Assembly: GCA_903825065.1 (NCBI GenBank)
Contig: CAIJZG010000337.1
Span: 1-17,390 of the forward strand
Origin: an uncultured Bacteroidota bacterium
Lineage (GTDB): Bacteria > Bacteroidota > Bacteroidia > Chitinophagales > Chitinophagaceae
DNA: 17,390 bases
Direction of reading: 5' to 3'
Each line of letters begins with the position of its first letter. Position 1 is the stretch's first letter. Shown one piece after another: positions 6,968-14,515 of this stretch. Both the position numbers and the translations under genes were made by a program. The notes under the pieces are model-generated. The model did not search any database. It saw only the letters and a list, made by a program, of their open reading frames with translations, and was not told where the DNA came from.

Positions 6968-7007
6968 CCCCTCCTATTCGCAAGCGAACAGGAGGGGTGC
7001 TTTTTTT
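6968..7007 (+). terminator. Rho-independent terminator after the 5799-6902 gene
   Basis: CCCCTCCTATTCGC (6968-6981) and GCGAACAGGAGGGG (6984-6997) form a 14-bp stem with one A-C mismatch and a two-base spacer (in practice a slightly larger loop). T7 follows at 7001-7007. It lies 66 nt after the stop of the upstream plus-strand gene. Confidence 0.9.
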
Positions 7008-7052
7008 AAAGGTTGCACGTTTAAAATTCTAATATTCACACTTCGCTTTTTT

Positions 7053-7078
7053 CTTTTTAATTTTTACTTTTTACTTTC
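7053..7078. repeat. A/T-rich interspersed element, copy overlapping the PPTase 3' end
   Basis: CTTTTTAATTTTTACTTTTT (7053-7072) recurs exactly at 11417-11436, and shorter relatives occur near 483-502 and 6911-6936. This copy includes the PPTase stop codon (7064-7066) and its last codons. It is simple sequence but a 20-base exact match with an internal order of TTTTTAAT and TTTTTAC units. Confidence 0.5.
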
Positions 7079-7756
7079 ATTATTCACCCAGACAAGACAC
7101 ATCTTCTCCATCATTCTATAATTCAATTCCAAGGGAATATTTGTTTTTCCTTTTTCGAATCTGGCATGAATGATTCCTTCATGTTGCATGAGGAAAGGAT
7201 CGATGCGTAATACCTCGCTGAAGTCTACTTCACCTCTGCCCCACCATTTAAACATGGCTTCTTTGGCACTCCATAATAAAGTGAGTAATTCAGTTTGTTT
7301 TTCAATAACTATACTATTTACAAAAGCAAGTTCTAATGGATGCAAATATTTGTGTTTGATTTTGTGAACTCGCTCAGTGTACATTTCAATATCGATACCT
7401 ACTCTTTCTTCTCTGCTTACAAGGGCAGCAGCATAATTGCCACAATGTGAAATTGAAAAATGATATTGTTCATCCGGCAAATAAGGCTTGCGGGTAGTTG
7501 CAATTGCAATAGAACTTGATGGAAAATCAGTGAATAAATAAGGGAGTAAATATCGACCAGCTAAGTGTTGTAGCCTTTTGTGATGGTGTGTCACGTTGCT
7601 TTGAAGCGATACTTTAGTAGCAAAAAAATCTTCTGTTTCTGTCAATTCCCAAATCGCCAGCCTGGTAAGTTCGTTGATATTTTGTTGATAAAACAATGCC
7701 ACGGCTACAATTTTGATTTTAGCTTGCAGCACAAGTTTTAAAGCACTGCCATTCAA
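7064..7756 (-). CDS. 4'-phosphopantetheinyl transferase superfamily protein (Sfp-like)
   Basis: Transfers the phosphopantetheine arm of CoA to a conserved Ser of acyl or peptidyl carrier proteins in the cytoplasm. Motifs in the 230-residue frame: RKPYLP (~89-94), FSISHCGNYAAALVS (~100-114), the Mg-binding GIDIE (D122, E124), and LLWSAKEAMFKWWG (~160-173, K165, E166), which together define Sfp-type enzymes. Length fits the family. The start is uncertain: the ATG at 7754-7756 adds about 18 residues of unusual sequence. Related Bacteroidota proteins, as I recall them, begin near ALFYQQNINE, so GTG at 7700-7702 is a good alternative and leaves 65 bp to the divergent dcd gene instead of 11. The last codons and stop lie inside an A/T-rich repeat (7053-7078). 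The carrier protein served is not identifiable here. Confidence 0.88.
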   Translation of the reverse strand: MNGSALKLVLQAKIKIVAVALFYQQNINELTRLAIWELTETEDFFATKVSLQSNVTHHHKRLQHLAGRYLLPYLFTDFPSSSIAIATTRKPYLPDEQYHFSISHCGNYAAALVSREERVGIDIEMYTERVHKIKHKYLHPLELAFVNSIVIEKQTELLTLLWSAKEAMFKWWGRGEVDFSEVLRIDPFLMQHEGIIHARFEKGKTNIPLELNYRMMEKMCLVWVNNESKK

Positions 7757-7767
7757 ACAAAAATAAC

Positions 7768-8304
7768 ATGATTCTCTCTGACAAGCGCATTTTAGAAGAA
7801 ATAGAAAAAGGAACCATCAAAATTGTTCCCTACAATAGACAAGACCTGGGCAGTAATAGTTATGATGTGCATCTGGGTAAAAATTTAGCCACATACGACA
7901 GCGAAGAATTGGATGCAAAAAAACATAATACCATCACGCATTTCGATATTCCAGAAGAAGGTTTTGTATTACAACCAAACGTTTTGTATCTGGGTGTAAC
8001 TGAAGAATACACGGAAACACATGCACATGTTCCTTTCCTAGAAGGCAAGTCTTCAACTGGCAGATTAGGAATCGATATTCATGCTACCGCAGGTAAAGGT
8101 GATGTGGGTTTCTGCGGTAACTGGACTTTAGAAATCTCTGTAAAGCAGCCCGTTCGTGTTTATTATGGCATGCCAATTGGCCAACTGATTTATTTCCCTG
8201 TTGATGGTGAAATTGAAGTGAAATACAATCAGAAAGGGAATGCAAAATATAGCGGGCAACCGAATAGGCCCGTTGAAAGTATGATGTGGAAGAACAAATT
8301 CTAA
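7768..8304 (+). CDS. dcd: dCTP deaminase
   Basis: Deaminates dCTP to dUTP and ammonia, feeding dTMP synthesis in the cytoplasm; homotrimeric in known members. It is 178 residues long, the usual size. Diagnostic segments are the N-terminal MILSDKRIL with QDLGSNSYDVHLG (~25-37), EGKSSTGRLGIDIHATAG (~92-109, active-site Ser/Arg and phosphate-binding region) and NWTLEISV with the catalytic Glu E122, followed by PIGQLIYF. The C-terminal KYNQKGNAKYSGQ...PVES is the flexible lid seen in dUTPase-like trimers. I cannot tell from motifs alone whether it is a bifunctional deaminase/dUTPase. It diverges from the PPTase gene and converges with the DUF3810 gene, whose stop lies one base away. No terminator is visible between them. 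Confidence 0.96.
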   Translation: MILSDKRILEEIEKGTIKIVPYNRQDLGSNSYDVHLGKNLATYDSEELDAKKHNTITHFDIPEEGFVLQPNVLYLGVTEEYTETHAHVPFLEGKSSTGRLGIDIHATAGKGDVGFCGNWTLEISVKQPVRVYYGMPIGQLIYFPVDGEIEVKYNQKGNAKYSGQPNRPVESMMWKNKF

Positions 8305-8305
8305 A

Positions 8306-9427
8306 TTAAATTTTCCCAAACTTTTTCTTGTAAGCAATCAGCCAAGCAATTACATCATCGTAGCTGTTAATGCCTGCGGCTTGCTTATTTAATTTGAGGT
8401 ATTGATCATACATACTTCCAAAAGCAGGGCTAAATTTGTTTTTTCTTTTTTGAAAAAACTGCCTGATTTCTTTTCGGTCTTTTCGAACCAAACTATCTAA
8501 ATATTTTTTATTGAATTGTAGCATTTGTTCAAATGCAGGGTAGTCTTTTTCTTTTCCAAATAGTATAATTTCCTCCCCTTGCGCATAACTGAACAATTCT
8601 AAATACACAGAATAGCGGAAATAAATATCTTTAGAATGTGATGCTGTGAGATATCCTACAAAATTTGCTTCTGATTCACTTGCATAGCCCATTTGATGAG
8701 CCATTTCATGACAAGTAATAAAGGGAATCATGATTCGGGGGATATCTGAACGTACTTGTGCCTCTCCGGTAAATGGGTTAAAATATCCAGTAAATCCAAG
8801 GAAATCTCCTAATGGACTATAGAGACTTTTTTTTACAGCCCTATTACGATAGTTCAAAAAGGGATAGCTCATCGATTGATTCTGATAGGATTTATAAGCT
8901 TCCCGATTGATTTTTTCAAAATCTTGGTCGGGCATAATGGTGTCTTTCATTTGTCTGCGACAGGCATTTAAACTATCCATCAAATCTTTAGTGATTTGAA
9001 CAACTGCTTCTTTTTGATAGGGTTCCGGTTCGAGATTTAACTGATAGGCAATTCCCATTCGATCATAGTTTAATCCCCAGATGAGCTTAAAAAAAATATA
9101 TAACCATAGCAGCTTACGAATGACTATAAATAAGCCTCCTACTATATATTGTAAGTCGAATCCAAACCCAAACCCATTGATTATCCATTGTAAAAAACTG
9201 ATAATCAAAGAAAAAGCGATGATAATATAGAGTAAATCACCTATGCTAAATGGGAGATTTTTAGTAATTGTGCGCAAAGTATTTCCAATGGCAGGATACC
9301 AATTATTGGAGTAATATTCTTCTACTTGAAGACTAAAATAGGAGAAAATAAAGATCAAAATGGCCGGGATTAGTAATAATCCTATAGAAATAAGTGCTTT
9401 TACAGTTATCTTCGCATCGGTCTTCAT
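8306..9427 (-). CDS. DUF3810 membrane protein, probable zinc metallopeptidase
   Basis: A 373-residue inner-membrane protein of the DUF3810 family. Hydrophobic segments lie at ~11-31, ~62-84 and ~95-117, followed by a soluble domain of ~250 residues. That domain contains a zinc-protease HExxH motif, H240-E-M-A-H244 in ITCHEMAHQMGYASESEANF, with E251 or E253 a likely third ligand. The conserved upstream segments YSPLGDFLGFTGYFNPFTGEAQ and IPRIMIPF are as expected for the family. Substrate and role are unknown to me. It is transcribed divergently from yceD-rpmF-plsX and ends one base from the dcd stop. ATG start at 9425-9427; no convincing promoter was identified in the 125-bp divergent region for this strand. 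Confidence 0.88.
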   Translation of the reverse strand: MKTDAKITVKALISIGLLLIPAILIFIFSYFSLQVEEYYSNNWYPAIGNTLRTITKNLPFSIGDLLYIIIAFSLIISFLQWIINGFGFGFDLQYIVGGLFIVIRKLLWLYIFFKLIWGLNYDRMGIAYQLNLEPEPYQKEAVVQITKDLMDSLNACRRQMKDTIMPDQDFEKINREAYKSYQNQSMSYPFLNYRNRAVKKSLYSPLGDFLGFTGYFNPFTGEAQVRSDIPRIMIPFITCHEMAHQMGYASESEANFVGYLTASHSKDIYFRYSVYLELFSYAQGEEIILFGKEKDYPAFEQMLQFNKKYLDSLVRKDRKEIRQFFQKRKNKFSPAFGSMYDQYLKLNKQAAGINSYDDVIAWLIAYKKKFGKI

Positions 9428-9500
9428 AGGTACAAAATTGCGTTTTAAATCTGTTATACAGTACTGTTGATAAGAGAATTCCTTTTAAAGGCGATTTTCC

Positions 9501-9532
9501 TTTGGCAGTTTTGCGTAATTGAACTACCTTTG
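9501..9532 (+). promoter_or_regulatory. Promoter of the yceD-rpmF-plsX unit
   Basis: A -33 TTTG (9501-9504) and a -7 TACCTTTG (9525-9532) are separated by 20 nt, matching the Bacteroidota primary-sigma layout. The predicted leader before the ATG at 9553 is only about 15 nt. The strong match to both boxes makes this one of the best promoters in the window. Confidence 0.65.
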
Positions 9533-9552
9533 CGAGCCTTTAAAAAGAGGAT

Positions 9553-10101
9553 ATGAGTCATCGGAGGGAATTTGAAATAGCATTTGTGGGTTTGAAACCG
9601 GGGATTCATGTATTCGAGTATCGAATAGACGATCAGTTCTTTGTACCCTACGGCGAACAAGATTTTATTAATCTGGAAGCCAATGTTAAGCTGAGTTTAG
9701 AAAAAAATTCTGGATTCATGCAGTTGAAATTTGACATTGACGGAGCGGCTAATGTAAATTGCGATCGTTGCGGAAACCCTTTACCCATGCAGCTTTGGGA
9801 CGAATTCAATATCATCGTAAAGTTGGTGGAGGACCCGTTACAAATGAATGAATCGGAAGAGGACCCTGATATTTATTATATCAGCAGAGGCGAAAGTCAT
9901 TTGCATTTAGCAGACTGGATTTTCGAGTTCATCAACCTGAGTTTTCCATTACAAAAAATGTGTAAGGAAAATGAATTAGGCGGACCAAAATGCAATCTGG
10001 AGGTATTAGAAAAGTTGCGAAAAATGGAAGAAGACGCAACTAGGGATACCACCCCAGGTACGGTTTGGAAGGGTTTAGATCAGTTTAAAAACTTAGAATA
10101 A
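9553..10101 (+). CDS. yceD: YceD / DUF177 family protein
   Basis: A 182-residue cytoplasmic protein of the DUF177 family, encoded immediately before rpmF as in most bacteria. The family is linked to 23S rRNA or ribosome maturation, but the exact role is not settled. It shows the family's central Cys pair (C70-D-R-C73 in VNCDRCGNPL) and a second pair further on (C137, C147, in KMCKENELGGPKCNLE). Acidic residues follow the first pair (LVEDPL, ESEEDPDIYYI). The C-terminal WKGLDQFKNL resembles the usual ending of DUF177 proteins (dPRWapLkkL-like). ATG at 9553 follows a good promoter. The stop is 29 nt before rpmF, so co-transcription is likely. Confidence 0.9.
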   Translation: MSHRREFEIAFVGLKPGIHVFEYRIDDQFFVPYGEQDFINLEANVKLSLEKNSGFMQLKFDIDGAANVNCDRCGNPLPMQLWDEFNIIVKLVEDPLQMNESEEDPDIYYISRGESHLHLADWIFEFINLSFPLQKMCKENELGGPKCNLEVLEKLRKMEEDATRDTTPGTVWKGLDQFKNLE

Positions 10102-10130
10102 TTTTTTTTTGATATTATAAATTTCGAATT

Positions 10131-10325
10131 ATGCCAAATCCTAAACGCAGACATTCTCAGCAACGTAGTGCTAAGAGAAGAACACACTATAAGGCTCAGG
10201 AAGTGACCTTAAGCAAGGACACCACTACTGGAGAATTACATGTACGCCATCGTGCGCATGTGAGCGAAGGCAAATTGTTCTACAAAGGAAAGTTAGTAGC
10301 TGAAAAAGCTCCTCTTAAAGCGTAA
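10131..10325 (+). CDS. rpmF: 50S ribosomal protein L32
   Basis: A small basic protein of the large ribosomal subunit. At 64 residues it has the typical L32 N-terminus MPNPKRRHSQQRSAKRRTHY, followed by LSKDTTTGELHVRHRAH and a short C-terminal tail. The zinc-finger cysteines found in some L32 proteins are absent, so this is the zinc-free form. It sits between yceD and plsX with gaps of 29 and 36 nt, the classic arrangement that links ribosome and membrane-lipid synthesis. Confidence 0.97.
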   Translation: MPNPKRRHSQQRSAKRRTHYKAQEVTLSKDTTTGELHVRHRAHVSEGKLFYKGKLVAEKAPLKA

Positions 10326-10361
10326 CCTTTTAGTTCCAATTTTATCCTTAGCTTACCGCAC

Positions 10362-11312
10362 ATGAACATTGGCTTAGACATGATGGGTGGAGATTTTGCA
10401 CCGCTTGAGGCGGTGAAAGGCTTGAAGCAGTTCTTGTCTGTCAATACTAGTGCAGCTAATATATTTTGTATAGGTGATGAAGCCGTGGTTCAACCATTAT
10501 TGGATGAACTTCAGGTTGCATCACCTTTACTGCATTTAATACATGCCCCAGAGGTTATTGGTTACCACGAACATCCTACAAAAGCACTTAAAGAAAAACA
10601 GAAATCATCTATTAGTATCGGATACCATCTGCTAGCTACCGGAAAGATTGATGCTTTTATTAGTGCGGGAAATACGGGTGCCATGCTTGTTGGAGCGATG
10701 TTTAGCATTAAACCTATACCAGGAATTCTTCGGCCATGCGTATCTGGAGTTGTTCCAAAATCAAACGGAGAAACAGGCGTTATTTTAGATGTGGGTTTGA
10801 ATTCCGACTGTAAGCCTGAACAATTAAATCAGTTTGCTTTATTGGGTAGCTTATATGCACAACATATTTTAAAAGTATCCAATCCTAAAGTTGGTTTACT
10901 AAATGTGGGTGAAGAAGAAGGAAAGGGAAATCTACTGTCACAAGCCACTTTCCCCCTTCTGAAAGAAAATTCACAGATCAATTTTATCGGCAATATGGAA
11001 GGCCGCGATATTTTTACAGAGAAATGCGACGTCATTGTATGCGACGGGTTTACTGGCAACATCATTTTAAAAATGGCTGAAAGTGTTTACGATCTTGCGG
11101 CATTGCGCAATTTTGATCAGGATATCTATTTTAATCGCTTTCACTATGAAAACTATGGCGGCTCTCCAGTATTAGGGGTTGCAAAGCCTGTAATTATCGG
11201 ACATGGCATCAGTAGTACGAAAGCATTTACAAATATGATTAGTCTTGCTGTTCAAATGGTTGCATCAGATATTTGTACCAAAATGGCAGAAAGCTTTAAG
11301 GCTATTAACTAA
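10362..11312 (+). CDS. plsX: Phosphate acyltransferase PlsX
   Basis: Converts acyl-ACP and phosphate to acyl-phosphate, the donor for PlsY in glycerolipid synthesis; a peripheral membrane enzyme in known cases. It is 316 residues, slightly short of the usual 320-350. Landmarks: GLDMMGGDFAPLEAVKG at the N-terminus, the HPTKALKEKQKSSI segment (~71-84), SAGNTGAMLVGAM (~101-113), the TGVILDVGLNSDCKP region (~138-152; the family more often has GAN where this has GLN), NVGEEEGKG and the C-terminal GSPVLGVAKPVIIGHG with SSTKAF. It follows rpmF by 36 nt. Unlike in many genomes, fabH does not follow; a ~370-bp gap and an exported peptide gene do. Confidence 0.96.
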   Translation: MNIGLDMMGGDFAPLEAVKGLKQFLSVNTSAANIFCIGDEAVVQPLLDELQVASPLLHLIHAPEVIGYHEHPTKALKEKQKSSISIGYHLLATGKIDAFISAGNTGAMLVGAMFSIKPIPGILRPCVSGVVPKSNGETGVILDVGLNSDCKPEQLNQFALLGSLYAQHILKVSNPKVGLLNVGEEEGKGNLLSQATFPLLKENSQINFIGNMEGRDIFTEKCDVIVCDGFTGNIILKMAESVYDLAALRNFDQDIYFNRFHYENYGGSPVLGVAKPVIIGHGISSTKAFTNMISLAVQMVASDICTKMAESFKAIN

Positions 11313-11410
11313 TTCCTTTATTTGAAAGATTTTACCCACTACGCCCTTCGGGCACCCCTTCTTACATAGGGCGGGGAAATAAAATATTTTTTTTCTCTTA
11401 CTTCATTCCT

Positions 11411-11436
11411 CTTTTACTTTTTAATTTTTACTTTTT
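11411..11436. repeat. A/T-rich interspersed element, second exact copy
   Basis: It contains the same 20-mer as 7053-7072, at 11417-11436, preceded by another CTTTTA unit. It lies in the non-coding gap after plsX, downstream of a GC-rich hairpin. Confidence 0.5.
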
Positions 11437-11610
11437 CACAGTCACGCATACCATTATTCCGTCATTCCATAACGAAATTTTGCCATTCATCACAATATGA
11501 AAAAATGGTTTTTAACAGTTGATTTGTCTGAAAGCCCTGTATTTACTGTATTCCAAAGCAAAACACATTATTTTAGTTAAACTATTACTATCCTTTCTAC
11601 GGTATTATGT

Positions 11611-11642
11611 ATTGCATAGTTCTAAAATTGTTCTTATCTTTG
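11611..11642 (+). promoter_or_regulatory. Promoter of the small exported peptide gene
   Basis: ATTG (11611-11614) and TATCTTTG (11635-11642) are separated by 20 nt, a full match to the Bacteroidota -33/-7 pattern. The ATG at 11683 is 40 nt beyond the -7 box, giving a leader of roughly 35 nt that is A-rich near the start codon, as is usual for efficient translation in this phylum. Confidence 0.6.
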
Positions 11643-11682
11643 TTTTATCAAAGTAAAAAACGAACCAATTAAAATCAATTTT

Positions 11683-11865
11683 ATGAGAAAGTTCTTAGTT
11701 AATCTACAAATTATTGCCATCCTTGCTTTTGTACCAGCAATCACTTTTGCTTATTTGCACAATGATACTCCGAAAGAAAGCAACATCGTGAAAATCGAAA
11801 ACACCAATGATATGAGTGGACAACACCAAACAACTGGCGTGATTCGATTGATCAATAGTTTATAA
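11683..11865 (+). CDS. Small exported peptide, 60 residues, unknown function
   Basis: Not a family I recognise. Residues 1-23 form a clear signal peptide: basic MRKFLVN, hydrophobic IIAILAFVPAITF, cleavage expected after TFA. The mature part is only about 37 residues, polar, with no cysteine or tryptophan and a Gln/His/Thr-rich patch (SGQHQTTG). Its own well-formed promoter lies just upstream and a candidate promoter for the next gene lies downstream, so it seems to be a single-gene unit. ATG start at 11683. Coding is supported by the signal peptide and promoter. The alternative is a degraded remnant of a longer exported protein, since homology cannot be tested here. Confidence 0.6.
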   Translation: MRKFLVNLQIIAILAFVPAITFAYLHNDTPKESNIVKIENTNDMSGQHQTTGVIRLINSL

Positions 11866-11900
11866 TTTTTCGAATGTTGAATTATTCGGTGCTCACTTAA

Positions 11901-11928
11901 ATTGAGAGTGTTCAAAACTATATCTTTG
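11901..11928 (+). promoter_or_regulatory. Candidate promoter of the cystathionine beta-synthase gene
   Basis: A perfect -7 box TATCTTTG (11921-11928) lies 20 nt before the ATG. The nearest TTG (11902-11904) is only 16 nt upstream of it, short of the usual 19-21, so the -33 assignment is doubtful while the -7 box is good. Confidence 0.4.
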
Positions 11929-11948
11929 CCCCAAACAAGTGTTAGTTT

Positions 11949-13304
11949 ATGTGGCTGAATAATATACTCGAGACAATTGGCAATACCCCTTTAATTAAGA
12001 TCAATAAGATCACAAAAGATATTCCCGCAACGGTTTTAGCCAAAGTGGAATATTTTAACCCTGGTAATAGCATCAAAGACCGCATGGCTTTGAAAATGCT
12101 GGAAGTAGCAGAACAGGAAGGGAAAATAAAACCTGGTGGAACCATCATTGAAGGCACCAGCGGAAATACTGGTATGGGTCTTGCCCTGGCCGCAGTAGTA
12201 AAAGGATACAAATGCATTTTCACGACCACCGATAAACAATCAAAAGAAAAAGCTGATATACTGAAAGCTGTGGGTGCAGAAGTGATTGTGTGCCCGACAA
12301 ACGTGGAGCCCTCCGACCCACGCTCCTATTATTCTGTATCTAAAAGACTCGCCACGGAAGTTCCCAACTCCTGGTATGTGAATCAATACGATAACCTCGC
12401 AAACCGTTTAGCGCATTATGAGCAAACAGGTCCTGAAATCTGGGAACAAACCGAAGGTAAAATCACCCATTTAGTTGTTGCTACTGGAACTGGTGGAACG
12501 ATTATAGGCACTGCAAAATATCTCAAAGAAAAAAATCCTAATATCCAAATCTGGGCCATCGATAGTTATGGCTCACTACTCAAAAAATATTTCGAAACCG
12601 GCGTAGAAGATCAGAAAGAAGTATATCCATATATCTCTGAAGGTTTTGGGGAAGATTTTGTACCAGCTAATTATGATATGAGCTTGATCGATTTGTTCGA
12701 AAAAGTTACTGATAAAGATGGCGCTGTAATGGCACGACGCATTGCAAAAGAAGAAGGCTTATTCTGCGGATACAGCGCTGGCAGCTGTTTGCAGGGCGTT
12801 ATACAATTGAAAGATCAACTTAAAAAAGATGATGTGGTTGTTTGTATTTTTCATGATCATGGTAGCAGATATGTAGCTAAAATTTATAACGACGAATGGA
12901 TGATGGAAAGAGGTTTTTTGGATGTAAAAACATTCAAGGATATCGTGAGTGGAAGAAGTAGTAAGAGACTTGTTACTGTAGAACCAACAGCAACCGTTTC
13001 TCAAGCAGTAGAGCTCATGAAGAAATACGATATTGAACAAATTCCAGTGATATCCAAAGGAGAATTAATTGGTGCAGTGAGTGAAACCGGTTTGTTTATG
13101 AAAGTTTTTACCAATCCGGAAATAAGAAATGAATCAGTAGCCTCTGTATTAGAAGCTGCTTATCCGATTGTAGCTTTTGATACGCCAGTTGAACGTTTGG
13201 GAAATTTAATTACCAAAGAAAATGGGGCGGTATTAGCAAAGGATGAAAAAGGCGATTTTCATATTGTAACTAAATACGATGTGATTCAAAGTCTGGCTAA
13301 ATAA
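11949..13304 (+). CDS. Cystathionine beta-synthase with C-terminal CBS-domain pair
   Basis: PLP-dependent enzyme that condenses serine (or an activated serine) with homocysteine to cystathionine, or may make cysteine/H2S from related substrates. It is 451 residues. Residues ~1-325 are the fold-type II catalytic domain: IGNTPLIKI at the start, PLP-Schiff-base Lys K43 in NPGNSIKDRMA, the substrate/phosphate loop EGTSGNTGMGLA (~68-79), the PLP-phosphate loop VATGTGGTIIG (~177-187), and Ser-containing GYSAGS (~274-279) contacting the PLP ring nitrogen. Residues ~333-385 and ~398-451 form two CBS motifs (a Bateman module), which in other proteins bind adenosyl ligands and regulate activity. The length and Bateman pair favour CBS over plain cysteine synthase, but reaction choice is not certain. 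No cystathionine lyase gene is adjacent. Confidence 0.92.
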   Translation: MWLNNILETIGNTPLIKINKITKDIPATVLAKVEYFNPGNSIKDRMALKMLEVAEQEGKIKPGGTIIEGTSGNTGMGLALAAVVKGYKCIFTTTDKQSKEKADILKAVGAEVIVCPTNVEPSDPRSYYSVSKRLATEVPNSWYVNQYDNLANRLAHYEQTGPEIWEQTEGKITHLVVATGTGGTIIGTAKYLKEKNPNIQIWAIDSYGSLLKKYFETGVEDQKEVYPYISEGFGEDFVPANYDMSLIDLFEKVTDKDGAVMARRIAKEEGLFCGYSAGSCLQGVIQLKDQLKKDDVVVCIFHDHGSRYVAKIYNDEWMMERGFLDVKTFKDIVSGRSSKRLVTVEPTATVSQAVELMKKYDIEQIPVISKGELIGAVSETGLFMKVFTNPEIRNESVASVLEAAYPIVAFDTPVERLGNLITKENGAVLAKDEKGDFHIVTKYDVIQSLAK

Positions 13305-13431
13305 TGATTTATAAGATCGAAACTTCACCATCCTTACATTCTATTCAAAGCTAACAAGCGTTTGGGCTAATAAACGTATATTTACCATCCATAAAAGATT
13401 AAAAAATATTACATAAAACAACTTACTAAAC

Positions 13432-14499
13432 ATGAGTAAATACAGAGCCGGGGTATTATTCGGTGCCGAACTAGAAGCCCTTTATAATGATGCTTTAGAA
13501 AACAATTTTGCAATTCCTGCAGTAAATACCATTGGTACTAATACGATCAATGCCGTATTAGAAACAGCAGCTAAAGTAAATTCTCCAGTAATTATTCAGT
13601 TCTCAAACGGTGGTGCACAGTTCATTGCTGGTAAAGGAATGAAGAACGACGAATTACAAGCAAATATTCAAGGTGCTATTTCTGGTGCATTGCACGTTCA
13701 TACCCTTGCTAAATATTATGGTGTACCAGTTGTATTACATACCGACCATGCTGCCAAAAAATGGTTGCCTTGGATCAGTGCTTTGATTGATGCTGGTGAA
13801 CAATTTCACAAAGAAAAAGGACAGCCCCTTTTCAGCTCACATATGTTAGATTTATCTGAAGAACCATTAGAAGAAAATATCCATACTTCGGTAGAATTCT
13901 ATAAGAGAATGGCTCCGTTGGGTATGAGCATTGAAATTGAATTAGGTGTTACCGGTGGTGAAGAAGATGGTGTTGATAATAGTGATGTAGAAAACGATAA
14001 ATTATATACGCAACCACAACACGTAGCTTATTCCTATACTGAATTAAGTAAAGTAGGTAAATTATTTACGGTGGCAGCTGCATTTGGTAATGTTCATGGT
14101 GTTTACAGTCCGGGTAATGTACAATTGCGTCCTGAGATTTTGAAAAACAGCCAAGACTATATTCAAAAAGAATTAGGCACTAAAGAAAAGCCTGTTTATT
14201 TTGTATTCCATGGTGGTAGCGGTTCTCCTCAAAATCAAATTCGGGAGGCTATCAGCTATGGTGCCATCAAAATGAATATTGATACCGACATGCAATGGGC
14301 ATTCTGGGAAGGTATTCAACAATATTATACTAAAAATGAACCCTACTTACAAAGCCAATTAGGTAATCCTGAAGGTGCTGAAAAGCCAAATAAAAAATAC
14401 TATGATCCTCGTGTTTGGTTACGTAAGGGTGAAGAGAATTTTATTAAGCGTTTGGAAGTGGCATTTAACGATCTTAACTGTCTGAATAGGAACGCATAA
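13432..14499 (+). CDS. fbaA: Class II fructose-bisphosphate aldolase
   Basis: Zinc-dependent glycolytic and gluconeogenic enzyme interconverting fructose-1,6-bisphosphate with DHAP and glyceraldehyde-3-phosphate. It is 355 residues, matching the long class IIA subtype. Key sites: HTDHAAK with catalytic D105 and zinc ligand H106, EIELGVTGGEEDGVDN (~168-183), zinc ligand H222 in FGNVHGVY, H260 in VFHGGSGS, and the phosphate-binding GAIKMNIDTDMQWAF (~276-290). An ATG at 13432 with an A-rich leader fits high expression. A TATATTTA box at 13377-13384 is a possible -7, but no properly spaced -33 was seen. A strong terminator follows 16 nt after the stop. Adjacency to accD is common in Bacteroidota. 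Confidence 0.97.
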   Translation: MSKYRAGVLFGAELEALYNDALENNFAIPAVNTIGTNTINAVLETAAKVNSPVIIQFSNGGAQFIAGKGMKNDELQANIQGAISGALHVHTLAKYYGVPVVLHTDHAAKKWLPWISALIDAGEQFHKEKGQPLFSSHMLDLSEEPLEENIHTSVEFYKRMAPLGMSIEIELGVTGGEEDGVDNSDVENDKLYTQPQHVAYSYTELSKVGKLFTVAAAFGNVHGVYSPGNVQLRPEILKNSQDYIQKELGTKEKPVYFVFHGGSGSPQNQIREAISYGAIKMNIDTDMQWAFWEGIQQYYTKNEPYLQSQLGNPEGAEKPNKKYYDPRVWLRKGEENFIKRLEVAFNDLNCLNRNA

Positions 14500-14515
14500 G
14501 ACTTATATTAAATGA

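Larger units (their letters stand above)
11313..11682. other. 370-bp non-coding gap after plsX: GC-rich hairpin, A/T repeat, promoter
   Basis: From left to right it holds a GC-rich patch at 11342-11376, where CGCCC (11342-11346) can pair with GGGCG (11369-11373) and a smaller GCCC-TTC-GGGC hairpin (11343-11353) is nested within. T8 lies some 14 nt later (11387-11394), so it may be a weak plsX terminator. Next is an A/T-rich repeat copy (11411-11436). Then about 170 bp follow with no clear gene; a 27-codon ATG frame at 11497-11580 lacks supporting features. Finally the promoter of the small exported peptide lies at 11611-11642. No tRNA or recognisable riboswitch is seen. Confidence 0.5.

Noticed and set aside
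9454..9660. A 68-codon minus-strand frame across the divergent promoter region upstream of yceD
   Set aside because: It overlaps the promoter and the start of the yceD gene antisense, with no domain or signal peptide.
11497..11580. A 27-codon ATG frame in the gap after plsX
   Set aside because: No upstream promoter box, no signal peptide or motif, and a frame of this size is expected by chance; kept only as a note in the gap description.
13350..13431. Promoter for the aldolase gene at TTTG (13361) and TATATTTA (13377)
   Set aside because: The spacing is only 12 nt, too short for a Bacteroidota promoter, so only the -7-like box is mentioned in the gene entry.
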